64,000 bases of DNA. Origin: Rhizomys pruinosus. Its lineage: Eukaryota; Chordata; Mammalia; Rodentia; Spalacidae. The position numbers and the translations under genes are program-made. The number at the start of each line of letters is the position of its first letter. Positions within the stretch are counted from its first letter, which is position 1. Shown piece after piece: positions 1 to 10,090 of the stretch. The notes below the pieces were generated by a model. That model ran no database searches. It was not told where the DNA came from and worked only from the letters and a program-made list of their open reading frames with translations. Location of the stretch: assembly GCA_009823505.1 (NCBI GenBank), contig VZQC01009559.1, forward strand, positions 516,760 to 580,759, given 5' to 3'.

Positions 1-705
1 GACTTCCATCCTGGCTGACTTCTAGGCCAGGAACTTGGCTGGCCTATTTCTACTAGCTGCCAGTAGGGCCATCACTGTGACAGAGCCTGCTTTTCCTTAC
101 GTACTGAGTCCATCTCTTAGCGCCCCTTGCTCCAACCTTCCCCACACCTCTGACTGTCTCTTCCCACTCACGCCATATTTAGTACTTATCAACAAATGCT
201 GTTTTGGTTACTGTCATGAAGTTCCTATTGAATATTTATTATACATGTCTATTTGCACTATTGCTTTGATAATACTGCTTTGAAGAAGAATTCTACAAAC
301 ATCCCCAGACCACAATCCACGGCCTATACTCCAAGTCACATTAGATTCTTATTCTCTGGAGTTCTGAGACAGGCTTTTTATAGTTCACACGACCTAGATT
401 TGTGAGTCGCTGTGAACAATAAATAGCATTCCCATGGTGACCACAAGTCTTAGAATCAGTGCCCCGAGTAGCAGGAGTTGACGCCACTACCTGCTGACGA
501 CAAATGTCCTGTGGAATGTATGTCACTCTGAAACCTCAGTTTCCTTAGTTCTAAAATGAAGTGCCCAGAAGAATTGGTAGTTTTTCAGCATTTATTTTTT
601 AATCAGTGTCACCTCTCTTGTTTATCTTTTATTTCAAATGAATAATTTCTTTTTCAACTTGCATTTTTTTGTCTTCTTTTTTTCAGTTTGGCTTGGTTTT
701 ACGTT
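1..705. other. Unassigned non-coding sequence
   Basis: I see no recognisable gene or repeat family. Short open frames on both strands have no recognisable domain. A few CpGs occur around 380-510. Confidence 0.5.
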
Positions 706-710
706 TGTTT

Positions 711-847
711 TGAGACAGGGTCTCCCTGTATCCTTAGCTGGCCTGGAACTCACTATGAAGCCCAGGCTAGCCTCAGTCTCACAGAGATCCGCTTGCATCT
801 GCCTCCTGAGTGCTGGGACTAAAGGGATGGGCTACTTTGCCCAGCTA
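711..847 (-). mobile_element. B1 SINE (7SL-derived), antisense
   Basis: Read on the minus strand it follows the B1 plan. The complement of the 3' end (tgagacagggtctccctgta) comes first, then the middle with cctggaactcactatgaagc, then the complement of the 5' end with agtgctgggactaaaggg. It is moderately diverged. Confidence 0.85.
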
Positions 848-865
848 ACTTGCCTTTATCACATT

Positions 866-1249
866 TATGCTGGTTAGTTTTTGTTTGCTCACAAATTAGA
901 GAGTCCTGAGAAAAGGGAACCTCCAAAGAGGATCTTCCGAGATCATGATGTCCTGTGGCCTTGTCTGTGAGGCATTTTCTTAATTGCTAGTTGATATTGG
1001 ATGGCTGAGCCCACTGTGGGCAGTTCCTTGGGCAGGTGAGTCTATGACTTATAAGAAAGGTAGCAGAGCAAGCCACGGAAGTAAGCCAGTAAGCACCATT
1101 CCTCTGTGATTTCTGCTTCAGTTCCTCATTTGAGATCTTGCCCTAACTCTCCTCAATGCTGGTCTTGTAAGTTGCTCCAAACCTCTGCTTTCCAAGTTGC
1201 ACCTTGGTCATGATGTTTATCACAGCAACAGAAGACAAATTAGATAAAC
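866..1249 (+). mobile_element. Rodent LTR, MaLR-like, solo and diverged
   Basis: The element opens with tatgctggttagtttttg and closes near cacagcaacagaagac. Inside are the blocks typical of an abundant rodent LTR: a cccactgtgggcagt block, a ttataagaaagg promoter-like block and a ttggtcatgatgtttatcac block near the 3' end. No internal retroviral sequence follows, so it is a solo LTR or fragment. I assign it to the MaLR/ORR1/MT-like group from memory; the subfamily is uncertain. Confidence 0.6.
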
Positions 1250-1872
1250 TCCAATAACATTTTATTTTATATTTCATGATAGACTCACTCGGAATTGGCC
1301 GAAAGGCACTAGCAAAGATGCAAAGCAGATGGAAATATTGGACCATGTATTTTGTTTCATCTTCCAAAGGAAGATAAATGTACATAGGGAAGTACCAAAT
1401 ATACACTAAGTGTTCAATGTTGGAGTCACACGGACCATTTTTTTTTTTTTTAGGAGAGACTATTTATTGGGTGTCAAGTTGACAAGGGGTGCAGACCATG
1501 TTTTAAAGTTGTTTTCTAATGATCTTCCTCTCTCTTGTTGGCCTGCCTTGAAATATGTGTCAGTTTGCAACTAGAAAATGAAACTGGCCCAGAAGAAAAT
1601 GTAAGTAAAGTTAATTAATGCCCAAGCAACAGGTGAAATCCAGCCACTGCACTGGAGGGAGGGTGCTCATTAGGAAAGCACTTAGTCTAGGGTTAGGCAT
1701 GATGGCATTGAAACACTCATGTGTCCCCTGCTCTACAGCAGCAAACCCAACAATAAGGACTATTGAATTGCTGTATTTCTTGCTTTTAAAGTAAAATTTA
1801 TTCATCTTATAGCTAAAACTTGATAGTTTTTGACATCCTTCCATTTCCTCCTTCATTCACTTGTGACTTTTC
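1250..1872. other. Unassigned non-coding sequence
   Basis: It holds a T-run at 1438-1451 and a 15-bp motif, gggtgtcaagttgac, also typical of rodent LTR ends, but too short to call. Nothing else is recognised. Confidence 0.5.
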
Positions 1873-1925
1873 TACTCCCCCTCCCCTCCCCTCCCCTCCC
1901 CTCCCCTCTCCTCTCCTCCCCTCTT
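1873..1925. repeat. (CTCCC)n / (CTCTC)n pyrimidine tract
   Basis: Pure pyrimidine run built from ctccc units that shifts to ctctc units toward the 3' end. Confidence 0.9.
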
Positions 1926-2326
1926 TCTCTCTGGCCTATATACTCAATTTTCCTTAATTTTTTTAAGCCAAGTTATGAAACAATGTGTTTGTAATGCTGT
2001 GTTTTCTTGCTTGAACTTTGTTTTCTGTGACCTCTCATGTTTCTTTTCTCCCATCTCAGCTCTGGGTCTTAAGCTTGTTCTTTACACCTTCTTTCCCTAA
2101 TTCCCATTCATTCTCACTTGTTTTCCCCCTTCCCTTTCATCTTCTAGCTATTAGGGAACCTGTCCTATGTCAACATTCAGGTACTTGAAGAGCAGTGTTC
2201 TCAATTCATAGACTGCTTAATTTTACATATGACTTCTGAGGTAAGGCTAAAATTCCCCTAAGAATTAAAAGTCTATAGTACTTGAGATTATCATCAAGGC
2301 TCCAATAATTAAAGCACATATTGTTT
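1926..2326. other. Unassigned non-coding sequence
   Basis: T-rich intergenic sequence. I recognise no repeat family or coding signal. Confidence 0.5.
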
Positions 2327-2392
2327 GAGGACTGAAATTTTTATTTTTATTTATTTATTTATTTATTTTTATTTTTTTATTTTTTGCCTTTT

Positions 2393-2527
2393 CAAGACAG
2401 GGTCTCCCTGTAGCCCCAGCTGTCCTGGAACTCACTCCGTAGACCAGGCTGGCCTTGAACTCACAAAGATCTGCCTGCCTCTGTCTCCCAAGTGCTAGGA
2501 TTAAAGGCGTGCGCCACCACGCCCGGC
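2393..2527 (-). mobile_element. B1 SINE, antisense, with clear TSD
   Basis: This is a near-consensus B1 on the minus strand, ending in gccaccacgcccggc. A 17-bp target-site duplication flanks it: gaggactgaaattttta at 2327-2343 and gaggattgaaattttta at 2529-2545, one mismatch. The A-tail appears as an (ATTT)n/T-rich run at 2341-2384. Confidence 0.93.
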
Positions 2528-2643
2528 TGAGGATTGAAATTTTTAATGAGCAATATGTAAGGAAGGAAGTTCGAGGTTCTCACATGAAACTGATGACCAT
2601 GTGTGAAGTCCATGAAAGGAGGGAGAGCAGCTCTCTGGGTGAC

Positions 2644-2723
2644 TGACTCTTGGTGTCCCTGACTCTTGGTGTCCCTGACTCTTGGTGTCCCTTACTCTTG
2701 GTGTCCCTGACTCTTGGTGTCCC
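2644..2723. repeat. 16-bp minisatellite, five units
   Basis: Five head-to-tail copies of tgactcttggtgtccc begin at 2644, 2660, 2676, 2692 and 2708. Only the fourth differs (ttactc). Near-identity implies recent amplification. Confidence 0.97.
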
Positions 2724-4641
2724 TATTTTGACATCATAGCAAAGCCTTTATGTATACATTGATGTATAGTAATCAAATAGTATTTGTAATTTAGGTTTTT
2801 TTGTTTCTCTTTTTAAGTATAAAGCTTTATTCTGGAGAAACAAAAAAAAAAAAAAGTTGATGCCTACAACCTAACTATTAAGGGGGGGATTTGCTACACT
2901 GTTATTTGAGTGTAATTGGTACTGGGCATCATAATGCACTTGTAATTGGGTCTGTACGTGTTCCCTTCAAGGATTCCATGTTATTTCTACTTGAACCCAT
3001 TTTTTTGATGCTGTTTGGCTCAGCGGTGCCAGCTAACTCTTGTTATGCAGTTGAAAAACTGTAGCCATTAAAAATAGGATACGGTGCGATTTTGTTGTGC
3101 AGCACTGCATGGAAAATCAGTTGCTGTTCATAACAGCTCGGTGGTTGGTTGATTTAAAGCAGGGGGGTGACTTGGAATTGACAAGCAGACAGTTTGTGAA
3201 AAGGGATATTGTATCTTTAAGGCTTTCTGACTGATTGTGTTTAACTGCGCCACGCAGCAGGCAGTAATTAGGCTGTAGCTTCACTGAGAGACTTAAAACA
3301 CTGGCTCTACTTCTCAGTTCCCCAGATTTTTTTTTTAAGAACACAAACGTTTTTGGATTTGAATACATGATAATTTTTGTAAATCTATGAGTATGTGAGT
3401 GAGAACATGATAAGCCCACCCCAGGGGCTCCATTTGCAAATCACTTCTGGGACTACCTTGTGCCCAGGGACTCTTGGAAGACCCACTGGTGGCTCAAGGG
3501 AAGCAGTACAAAGCCTGACAGGAAAACGGGATGCTAGGGCTGGAGAAAGTCATGGTGCTTTTCTCTTCTTAAGTCATGAAATGCCTTCTTGCCCAGTTCA
3601 CCTTTTTGGTGACATAGGAGTTGAAGCACGACACTAACATTAAGAGAAAAAATGCTTAATAACTTTCATTTATGAGAAAGAAAAACTTTCCTTTACCCAA
3701 GCTTTTAAGCACAAAAGGATATTTTAGAAACAAATCAAACAAACCATTTGCTTAAGGGATATTTTCCATCCACTACTCTGACTTCCTTACTCCATTTCAA
3801 GACAGTTTTGGGAAGTAGAAATCACCATGAATTTGTTGTTATTTGGCAATGATTGAATTTTAAGCTTTCCATGAGCCTGTTATCACAGAGCAGCAGTAGA
3901 CAGAGCTTACTTTGACCTTTTAAGAACTGGATGTTTGGATTGACTATAGTAACTGTCTTCATTAGTCAAACAACAGTGACTGCACCCCAGTTGTGTGCAT
4001 GACACTGTGCTGAGTGCCCCAGAGCTGGAAACAGTGCTCAAAATGTAATTGTGTTCTACACATATATTTTTTCCATTGGCTATTTTTGTTGCTGTGTTAT
4101 CTTGGATAGGTGTGAGCATCACTTAATTCTCAAATTGCTCTGTTCTCTCCTCTTATTTAGTGACTTCGCTATTTAACCTTTATTACTTTCAAATTCTAAG
4201 CATCTTTGCTTGCCCATTTTCATAACTTTATCCATCATACATCCCTCCCATATATCCATATGTATGTGTATAAATATATAAATTGTAGGTACCTTGGGTT
4301 TCAAATGATTAAACTACCACATATATCAATGGTGTCTATTTTTGCATTTGTCATCTGAGCCTCCCTACAACACCTCAAAGGATAATAAATATATTTATCT
4401 TTAAAAATATATTTATCTTTTTTGAAACTTCATGAGCTGAGTGGTGGAAAGGACTAAGAATAGGAATTGGGTTTCCTAGTTCTCAGATTTTCTCTTGAGT
4501 TAATGACCATATGTATGTTCAAACCCCATAATGAACAATCTTCTGATTTAACAATAATGGGAACATTTTCCTATGGTTTTATCATAATAAGCACAGAAAA
4601 AGTATTAACACAGGTCAACCACAAGAAAAATCTGACTTTTT
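2724..4641. other. Unassigned sequence with a possible conserved block
   Basis: There is no SINE or LTR in about 1.9 kb. The part around 2980-3300 keeps several CpGs and TAAT-type motifs and looks like a candidate conserved non-coding element. A short direct repeat of atatatttatctttaaaa type lies at 4389-4420. Open frames here have no recognisable domain. Confidence 0.4.
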
Positions 4642-4790
4642 TCTTTGGTCTTTTCAAGACAGGATCTCCCTGTAGCCCCAGCTGTCCTGGAACTCACTCT
4701 GTAGACCAGGCTGGCCTTGAACTCACAAAGATCTGCCTGCCTCTGCCTCCTGAGTGCCAGGATTAAAGGCATGCACCACCACGCCCGGCA
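4642..4790 (-). mobile_element. B1 SINE, antisense
   Basis: The minus strand carries a full B1 ending in gcaccaccacgcccggc. The flanks aatctgacttttt (left) and aagaactgactttta (right) look like a degraded target-site duplication. Confidence 0.92.
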
Positions 4791-7190
4791 TAAGAACTGA
4801 CTTTTATCAGTTGCTTCTACCACTTTTGAGCTAATAGTTAGAGTTTAAGGCATCCAAGAGAACCATTTCTCTTGATTTTTATTTTTTGGACTTCCTTGAT
4901 GATAATTTATTGTACTCTGTAGGGCAAGTTGCACTGATACATTTGTCTTTCTCAATGTGCTTTGTCTGAAAGTCAGTACTTGCAAGGAGTTGATCTAAGG
5001 AAAATATAAGAGTGTATCAAAACCTGTTTGTTGTTAAAGTAAACACATAGGAAATGTGTACCAAAATTCCATTTGGTAATTCAAAATTTAAATGTGAATA
5101 CTTTTATAAACGTCCATGTCTCAATATCGAGATCAATATTTCTACAAATTCCTAAAGTTGCTTCATTTTGTCTTATTGATAAAAGTTCTTTGGAATTAGA
5201 ATGCACAAAAGATCAAAGATGAAAGTGACAATGAGCCTAATTCCCTGTCAGTTAATGCCAGGTGTTTCTCCCCCTAGTATTAAGTTCTTCAAAACAGTGG
5301 CTGCATAGGACACCATTCAGAGAGGCTTAGTGCTGGGGAGAGAATGATTACATTAAATCGAATGATATGAATAATTCATGACATCACATTTTGTAATCCT
5401 GGTGTTAAGCATAAAACCAGTGGTTTATTTTTTCAGCAAAATGTTTTTGTATCATTTTAGATAGTGCATAATGCAAAACAATAACTGCATACATAATGCA
5501 GAAGGATGGTGGTGAACAGGGCCTTAGTAGTGCTTGCAGCGGCATCTGGGGTGTGATCACAATAAACACATTTTGAGCCAATGCCCATGGGTGTCCAACA
5601 TTTGCTGGAATCTTCTGAGTCCCATAGAATGGCTGCCTTTTAATTTGTTTTTGAATATTACACCTGACCTTTACCATGGATCTGAAAGTCAGTCCTTGTA
5701 TATTGCTAAAACTACAAATCCTTTTGTCCCTTTTCTCTCAGTTTATGTGGGACGGAATTCTATTGAGGGTAAACAGCCAATTTTTATAAGTGATGTTTGA
5801 TTTTTTTCCAATATGGAATTAGAAATACTAGAAAAAATCCATATAATCTGAACTGTAGTCTTCTATAAAGAGCTTAAATCTTCTGGGAGAAAAATGTCAG
5901 TTATTTAGCAATTCAGCCAAGCTCTTATTGGGAATGCCATTTATAGTTCTGGGAGTAAATAAATGGTTCCTTGTCTTACACAAATCCTCTCCTTCTATTC
6001 TATAGAAAGCCTCTCTTCTTTGTAATTATCAAATGAGACTGAAGAAGCTCTGTAACCTTCATGAGACGGTTTCCAGGTCATGTGCACGGCAACAACACTG
6101 TAACATGAGTCTGATTATTCTGCTGCATTTCAGGCTGATATAATTGTATACCTGAACCATCTGCGGCTGCCTTTTCCAGCACCTTCCCGTGGACAGCTCC
6201 GGGGCACTCTGAGAAACCAGAATGGACTCCTGCTGATTTGCCCACATATTTGTCTTGAATGAAAGAATGGCGTATGCCAGTGGATTTCAAAGGGTTGCAC
6301 AAAACAACTCCCCATCTGAAGTCTCAGGAGTTTATGTCAAACATTTGTATTACTTGCAACTAATTAAATATACTATCCGTGTTTTTCAACATGAACACAT
6401 CTGCTGATAAGGTTGCAACCCATATTATTATTATTTATCTGAAACAATACATTAGTATTTAATGGTTGATTATAACATTAAAATTCTGTCCTGCTTGGAA
6501 TAGAGGCCAACATTCACAGATATAGAAAAATAGTTCTATTTGAAGTATAATTTTCAGAAAAATAAATTGGAAGCATGTTCAAGTGCTTTGCTTCAATATT
6601 ATTTATTTATTTTGATACCAAGAATAAGATTTAAATACTTTTATGATTTTAAGCAGATTTGCAGAATGAGTGGGTTATGAACGTTGTGATGGAAAAGTTG
6701 AGAGAGTTCACATATAGAAGTAATGACTTGTAATGAAAATGTTTAATGGAAAGTATATTATCCAGTTATTGGATTTGAATATAAAAATGTTGAGGTGCCT
6801 GACATGAGGCAGCCTAAGGTCTGTCCTTTTTATCAAGGAAATACAGAATTAACTCATTTGAATTGTGAGCACAATTCACTTTGTAAAGGATCTAATGTTT
6901 TTTCTGAAGCATGTCAATTCTACATTAAAGACACAGTCTTGTCACTTGATACCGTTGGGGAGTTATGAAGATCAGTTTCCTTTCTTCTCCTTCTGATTTC
7001 TTCTCCTTCTGAATTCTATAGACCTTTCTAAAGTTACCAGTTTGGGAATGACTGGTTCTAGTTTTGAATACAGGATCCCTCACTTGCTCATTGGAGACAA
7101 CTTACCATGCACTTGATTTTTCTGATATCATAGCAGTCTCTTTATAAGACATTTAAGAAAATACTAATAATTTCAGCTCTTAAAAATCTC
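4791..7190. other. Unassigned AT-rich sequence
   Basis: This 2.4-kb stretch has no SINE. Most of it is AT-rich and featureless. 6060-6320 is locally CpG-richer and holds a splice-acceptor-like motif (see findings). No gene is recognised. Confidence 0.4.
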
Positions 7191-7440
7191 AGCTGGAGAG
7201 ATGGCCTAGCGGTTAAGAGCGCCGGCCGCTCTTACAGAGGACCCGGGTTCGATCCCCAGCACCCACATGGCGTCTGAGAACCGTCTGAAACTCCAATTCC
7301 AGGAGAACTCCAGTTCCAGGGGAATCCGACACCCTCTTCTGACCTCCACAGCACTGCACGACACGGGTGCACAAACTTGCATGCAGACAGTACATTCATA
7401 CACATACAGAAATAAATAAAATTAAAAAAAATTGAAAAAA
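7191..7440 (+). mobile_element. Young B2/B3-type tRNA-derived SINE
   Basis: The tRNA-like head has an intact pol III A box (tggcctagcgg) and B box (gggttcgatcc). The tail is aaataaataaaa plus an A-run. The body carries a 17-bp tandem duplication at 7289-7305 and 7306-7322. The flanks taaaaatctc and aaaaaatctc look like the target-site duplication. Confidence 0.93.
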
Positions 7441-7477
7441 AATCTCTTTTCCTTGTCAGTTAATGCATTACAAAAGA

Positions 7478-7523
7478 CTAACTTAAAATTAAATTTCATA
7501 CTAACTTAAAATTAAATTTCATA
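7478..7523. repeat. 23-bp perfect tandem duplication
   Basis: Two identical adjacent 23-bp copies, 7478-7500 and 7501-7523, each starting ctaacttaaaattaaat. Confidence 0.97.
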
Positions 7524-8623
7524 AGGAGTCCAGTAAACCACAGACATTAGGCATTGCCTTTGTGTCTTCAAACACTTTTTGAAGCCTGCCAGATCAGTGA
7601 GGTGGACAGGCCTATGCATCCTGTCTTCACACGCTTACATGCTTCACCTTGAAAGTAGCAGTTTGCTGAGTTGGCTCTGTCCCTGTCTCCTCAGAACATA
7701 TGTCAGCTCCGCAACAGAGAATTAGCTGTGAAAAGAAAGATAGTTCAGAGGAAGCCTGTTCAATAATTAATCCACAGAGTAAGTGTCTGAATTTTTGATA
7801 AATATTTAGTCAATTTTGTGTTTGATGCAGCATCAGTTGCATACTAAAGGATTTGCAAAGGTAAAAATGCCAGTTCCATGCAACAAAGATAAAGACACAT
7901 GTTGGAAACGCGCAAATTGTTTTCCACTATGTAAACCTCTGGCTGTCCAAAGGATGATATTCTGGGAGGTGACAGAAGGCAGACCTTGTCCTCTATAGTG
8001 CTTCTTATGTGTGGTTAGCTATACACTTTAATTAATAGCTGCTTGTCTGCTCAGTTGTGTAAGGTAAAATATTCTAATGTATATATGGAATGAAATTTGA
8101 AAGCATTTATGGCCTCCTGAAATTCATGCTATAGCATGATGAAAGAGTGATGCATGATCAAACCACTGCGATATCCTGAACTGATATAGTATGGGCTGCA
8201 GGATCCAGACAGCAGGCTTGGAAGTTCAACCTAATAAACAATTGTCAGTTGCCTGGAATATTCTGAGTACTCTACACAAAGAGAAGAAAAGCTAACTGGG
8301 GGATGTTTGGCTGCAGAAAATGGAACACTGAATTCTTCTGTAGCAAAATTAATCAGATAAAAATGAGAAGCTGATGTCTGACTTAGGGAAAGATTGTAGT
8401 CTGTAGCTAGAATATGGAATTTTCATTTTTTTCCTTTCTAGTTAAGTACTCATAACTTGTGTTTTACCATGCATCTTTACCAGAATTTTCACTTTTTTTT
8501 TTTTAGGAAGACCTTTAGAGTTCTGCTGTCCTTGTGGCAGGCAAGTCTCAGGCTCCTTCCTTGTCTTTGGCCTTCATAGAAGTGGGCATAGATGCCTGCA
8601 GAGGTGGGTGTGACTGCTCTCGG
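7524..8623. other. Unassigned non-coding sequence
   Basis: Unique-looking AT-rich sequence with no SINE or LTR. A T-run at 8493-8504 precedes a GC-richer stretch that leads into the CTCF-like motif. Confidence 0.45.
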
Positions 8624-8642
8624 TGGCACCCCCTGCTGGCCA
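8624..8642 (-). promoter_or_regulatory. Strong CTCF-binding-site-like motif
   Basis: The minus strand reads TGGCCAGCAGGGGGTGCCA. It matches the classical CTCF core (TGGCCACCAGGGGGCGC type) at nearly every informative position, including the CAGGGGG block. It lies in unique GC-richer sequence, not inside a SINE. A palindromic E-box, CACGTG, lies 51 bp downstream at 8693-8698. Occupancy is inferred from the motif only. Confidence 0.7.
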
Positions 8643-9054
8643 GTGTAGCAGTGTGGCTCCAGAAGGGGCTGCTCATCTTCTCTTTTCCAGACCACGTGAT
8701 CTGTTGCCACAGCAGCCAATACACTAAAAGGGTAGAGCCCAGCTAAAAGGGTAGGGCTGCAGCTCCAAGGAAGAAAGAGCTCAACCAGAATGGGGCTCAG
8801 AATGACTCTAGGATCCCCTAACACAAAAGAGTGATTTTACAAAGAACTGTTCTACCTGACTTTGTTCACAGAAACCATGTCTGTTGCTAATTATGGTTTT
8901 TTTGCTCAGAGCTGTCTTTGACTCTCTGTCTCCGTACTAAGTTTCTAGTTTACACATAACCAATAAGGTGAAAATAGGCTAGACAAAGCCAAAGGAAGAC
9001 ACAGTGAGAGATGGCTTACAGTACTGAAAGCATTTTATGGTTCAGGATTTACTA
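8643..9054. other. Unassigned sequence beside the CTCF-like motif
   Basis: GC-richer than its surroundings, with a CACGTG E-box and a repeated ctaaaagggtag motif at 8723-8753. No gene is recognised. The minus-strand frame across 8489-8824 has no recognisable domain. Confidence 0.45.
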
Positions 9055-9470
9055 TTTTTAAAAATGACAAGAATTCCCAATTTGAGGAACGGATAAAATT
9101 TGATCTTGATCAGAATCCCAGCTGGCTTCTTTCTAGAAATTGGCAAGCTAATTCCAAAACTCATACAGAATTTCAAGAGACTGAAATTAGCCAAACAACC
9201 TTGAAAAGGAAGAGTGAAATTGGAGAGTTCACAGTACTCATTTAAAACTCAACTGATTGGCTATCTCTGGTGGTCTTGTAGTTAGGATTCAGTTAACTAA
9301 AAACTAGTGGTAATTAGAAAGAATGGTACTGGCCCAAGGGCAGATATATAGACTGATGGAAAAGAATTGGGAATATAGAAATAAACTCTTTTGTCTACTT
9401 AGCTCATTTTCAACAAAGACTCTAAAATTATTCCATGGGAAATGTAGTCTTTAAAAATATCAGTGGGGGG

Positions 9471-9795
9471 GTTGAAGAGATGGCCTAGCGGTTAAGAGCA
9501 CCGACCTTTCTTACAGAGGACCCGGGTTCGATCCCCAGCACCCACATGGCGGCTGAGAACCGTCTGAAACTCCAACTCCAGAATTCCAGTTCCAGGGGAA
9601 TCCGACACCCTCTTCTAACCTCCGCCGCCTTGCGCGACCCTCTTCTGACCTCCGCCGCCTTGCGCGACCCTCTTCTGACCTCCGCCGCCTTGCGCGACCC
9701 TCTTCTGACCTCCGCAGCCTTTTGCGACACTGGTGCACAAACCTGCATGATGACAGTACATTCATACACATACAGAAATAAATAAAAATTAAAAA
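9471..9795 (+). mobile_element. B2/B3-type SINE with internal 30-bp tandem array
   Basis: The SINE has intact A and B boxes. Its body carries four tandem 30-bp units at 9609-9638, 9639-9668, 9669-9698 and 9699-9728, based on cctcttctgacctccgccg followed by ccttgcgcgac. The target-site duplication aaatatcagtgggg is present on both sides (around 9456-9469 and 9797-9810). Insertion was into the L1M relic. Confidence 0.95.
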
Positions 9796-9825
9796 AAAAT
9801 ATCAGTGGGGAAGGGAAACAATTGG

Positions 9826-10090
9826 GCCAGGCTAGGTGGCACATGCCTTTAATTCCAGTACTCTGGAAGCAGGCGTATTTGTTGCTTTTCAGAAGACCTG
9901 GGTTCTGTTCCTAACAGATACATGGTAGTTAACAACTGTCTGTAACTCTAGTTCCAGGAGATCTGATGCTCTCTTCTGACTTCCCTGGGGAGTGTACACT
10001 TGTGGTGCACTTACATTCAGGCTAAACATTCATACACATACACTGAAAATAAAATATAAATAAATAAATAAATACTTTAAATAAAAAAAA
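9826..10090 (+). mobile_element. Composite SINE: B1 head joined to B2/B3-type body
   Basis: The first ~50 bp (gccaggctaggtggcacatg and on) are the 5' end of B1. From about 9876 the sequence switches to the middle of a tRNA-derived B2/B3-type SINE (agaagacctgggttctgttc, then ccaggagatctgatgctctc) and ends in an (AAAT)n tail. It resembles the B1/tRNA-SINE composites grouped as B4, but with the B1 part at the 5' end. Confidence 0.65.

Noticed and set aside
1459..1492. LTR end motif gggtgtcaagttgac
   Set aside because: Only about 15 bp match; too short to annotate.
2644..2723. CRISPR-like array (16-bp repeats)
   Set aside because: No spacers; a simple minisatellite.
7191..7263. tRNA gene (A and B boxes present)
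   Set aside because: The boxes belong to the tRNA-derived head of a SINE; the same head recurs throughout the window with SINE bodies and TSDs and lacks a full cloverleaf.
8489..8824. 111-codon minus-strand frame as a gene
   Set aside because: No domain recognised, and it ends in a lysine run made by a T-tract on the plus strand; the GC-richer composition explains the lack of stops.
9609..9728. CRISPR-like direct repeats (30 bp)
   Set aside because: The units are contiguous with no spacers and lie inside a SINE in a mammalian genome.
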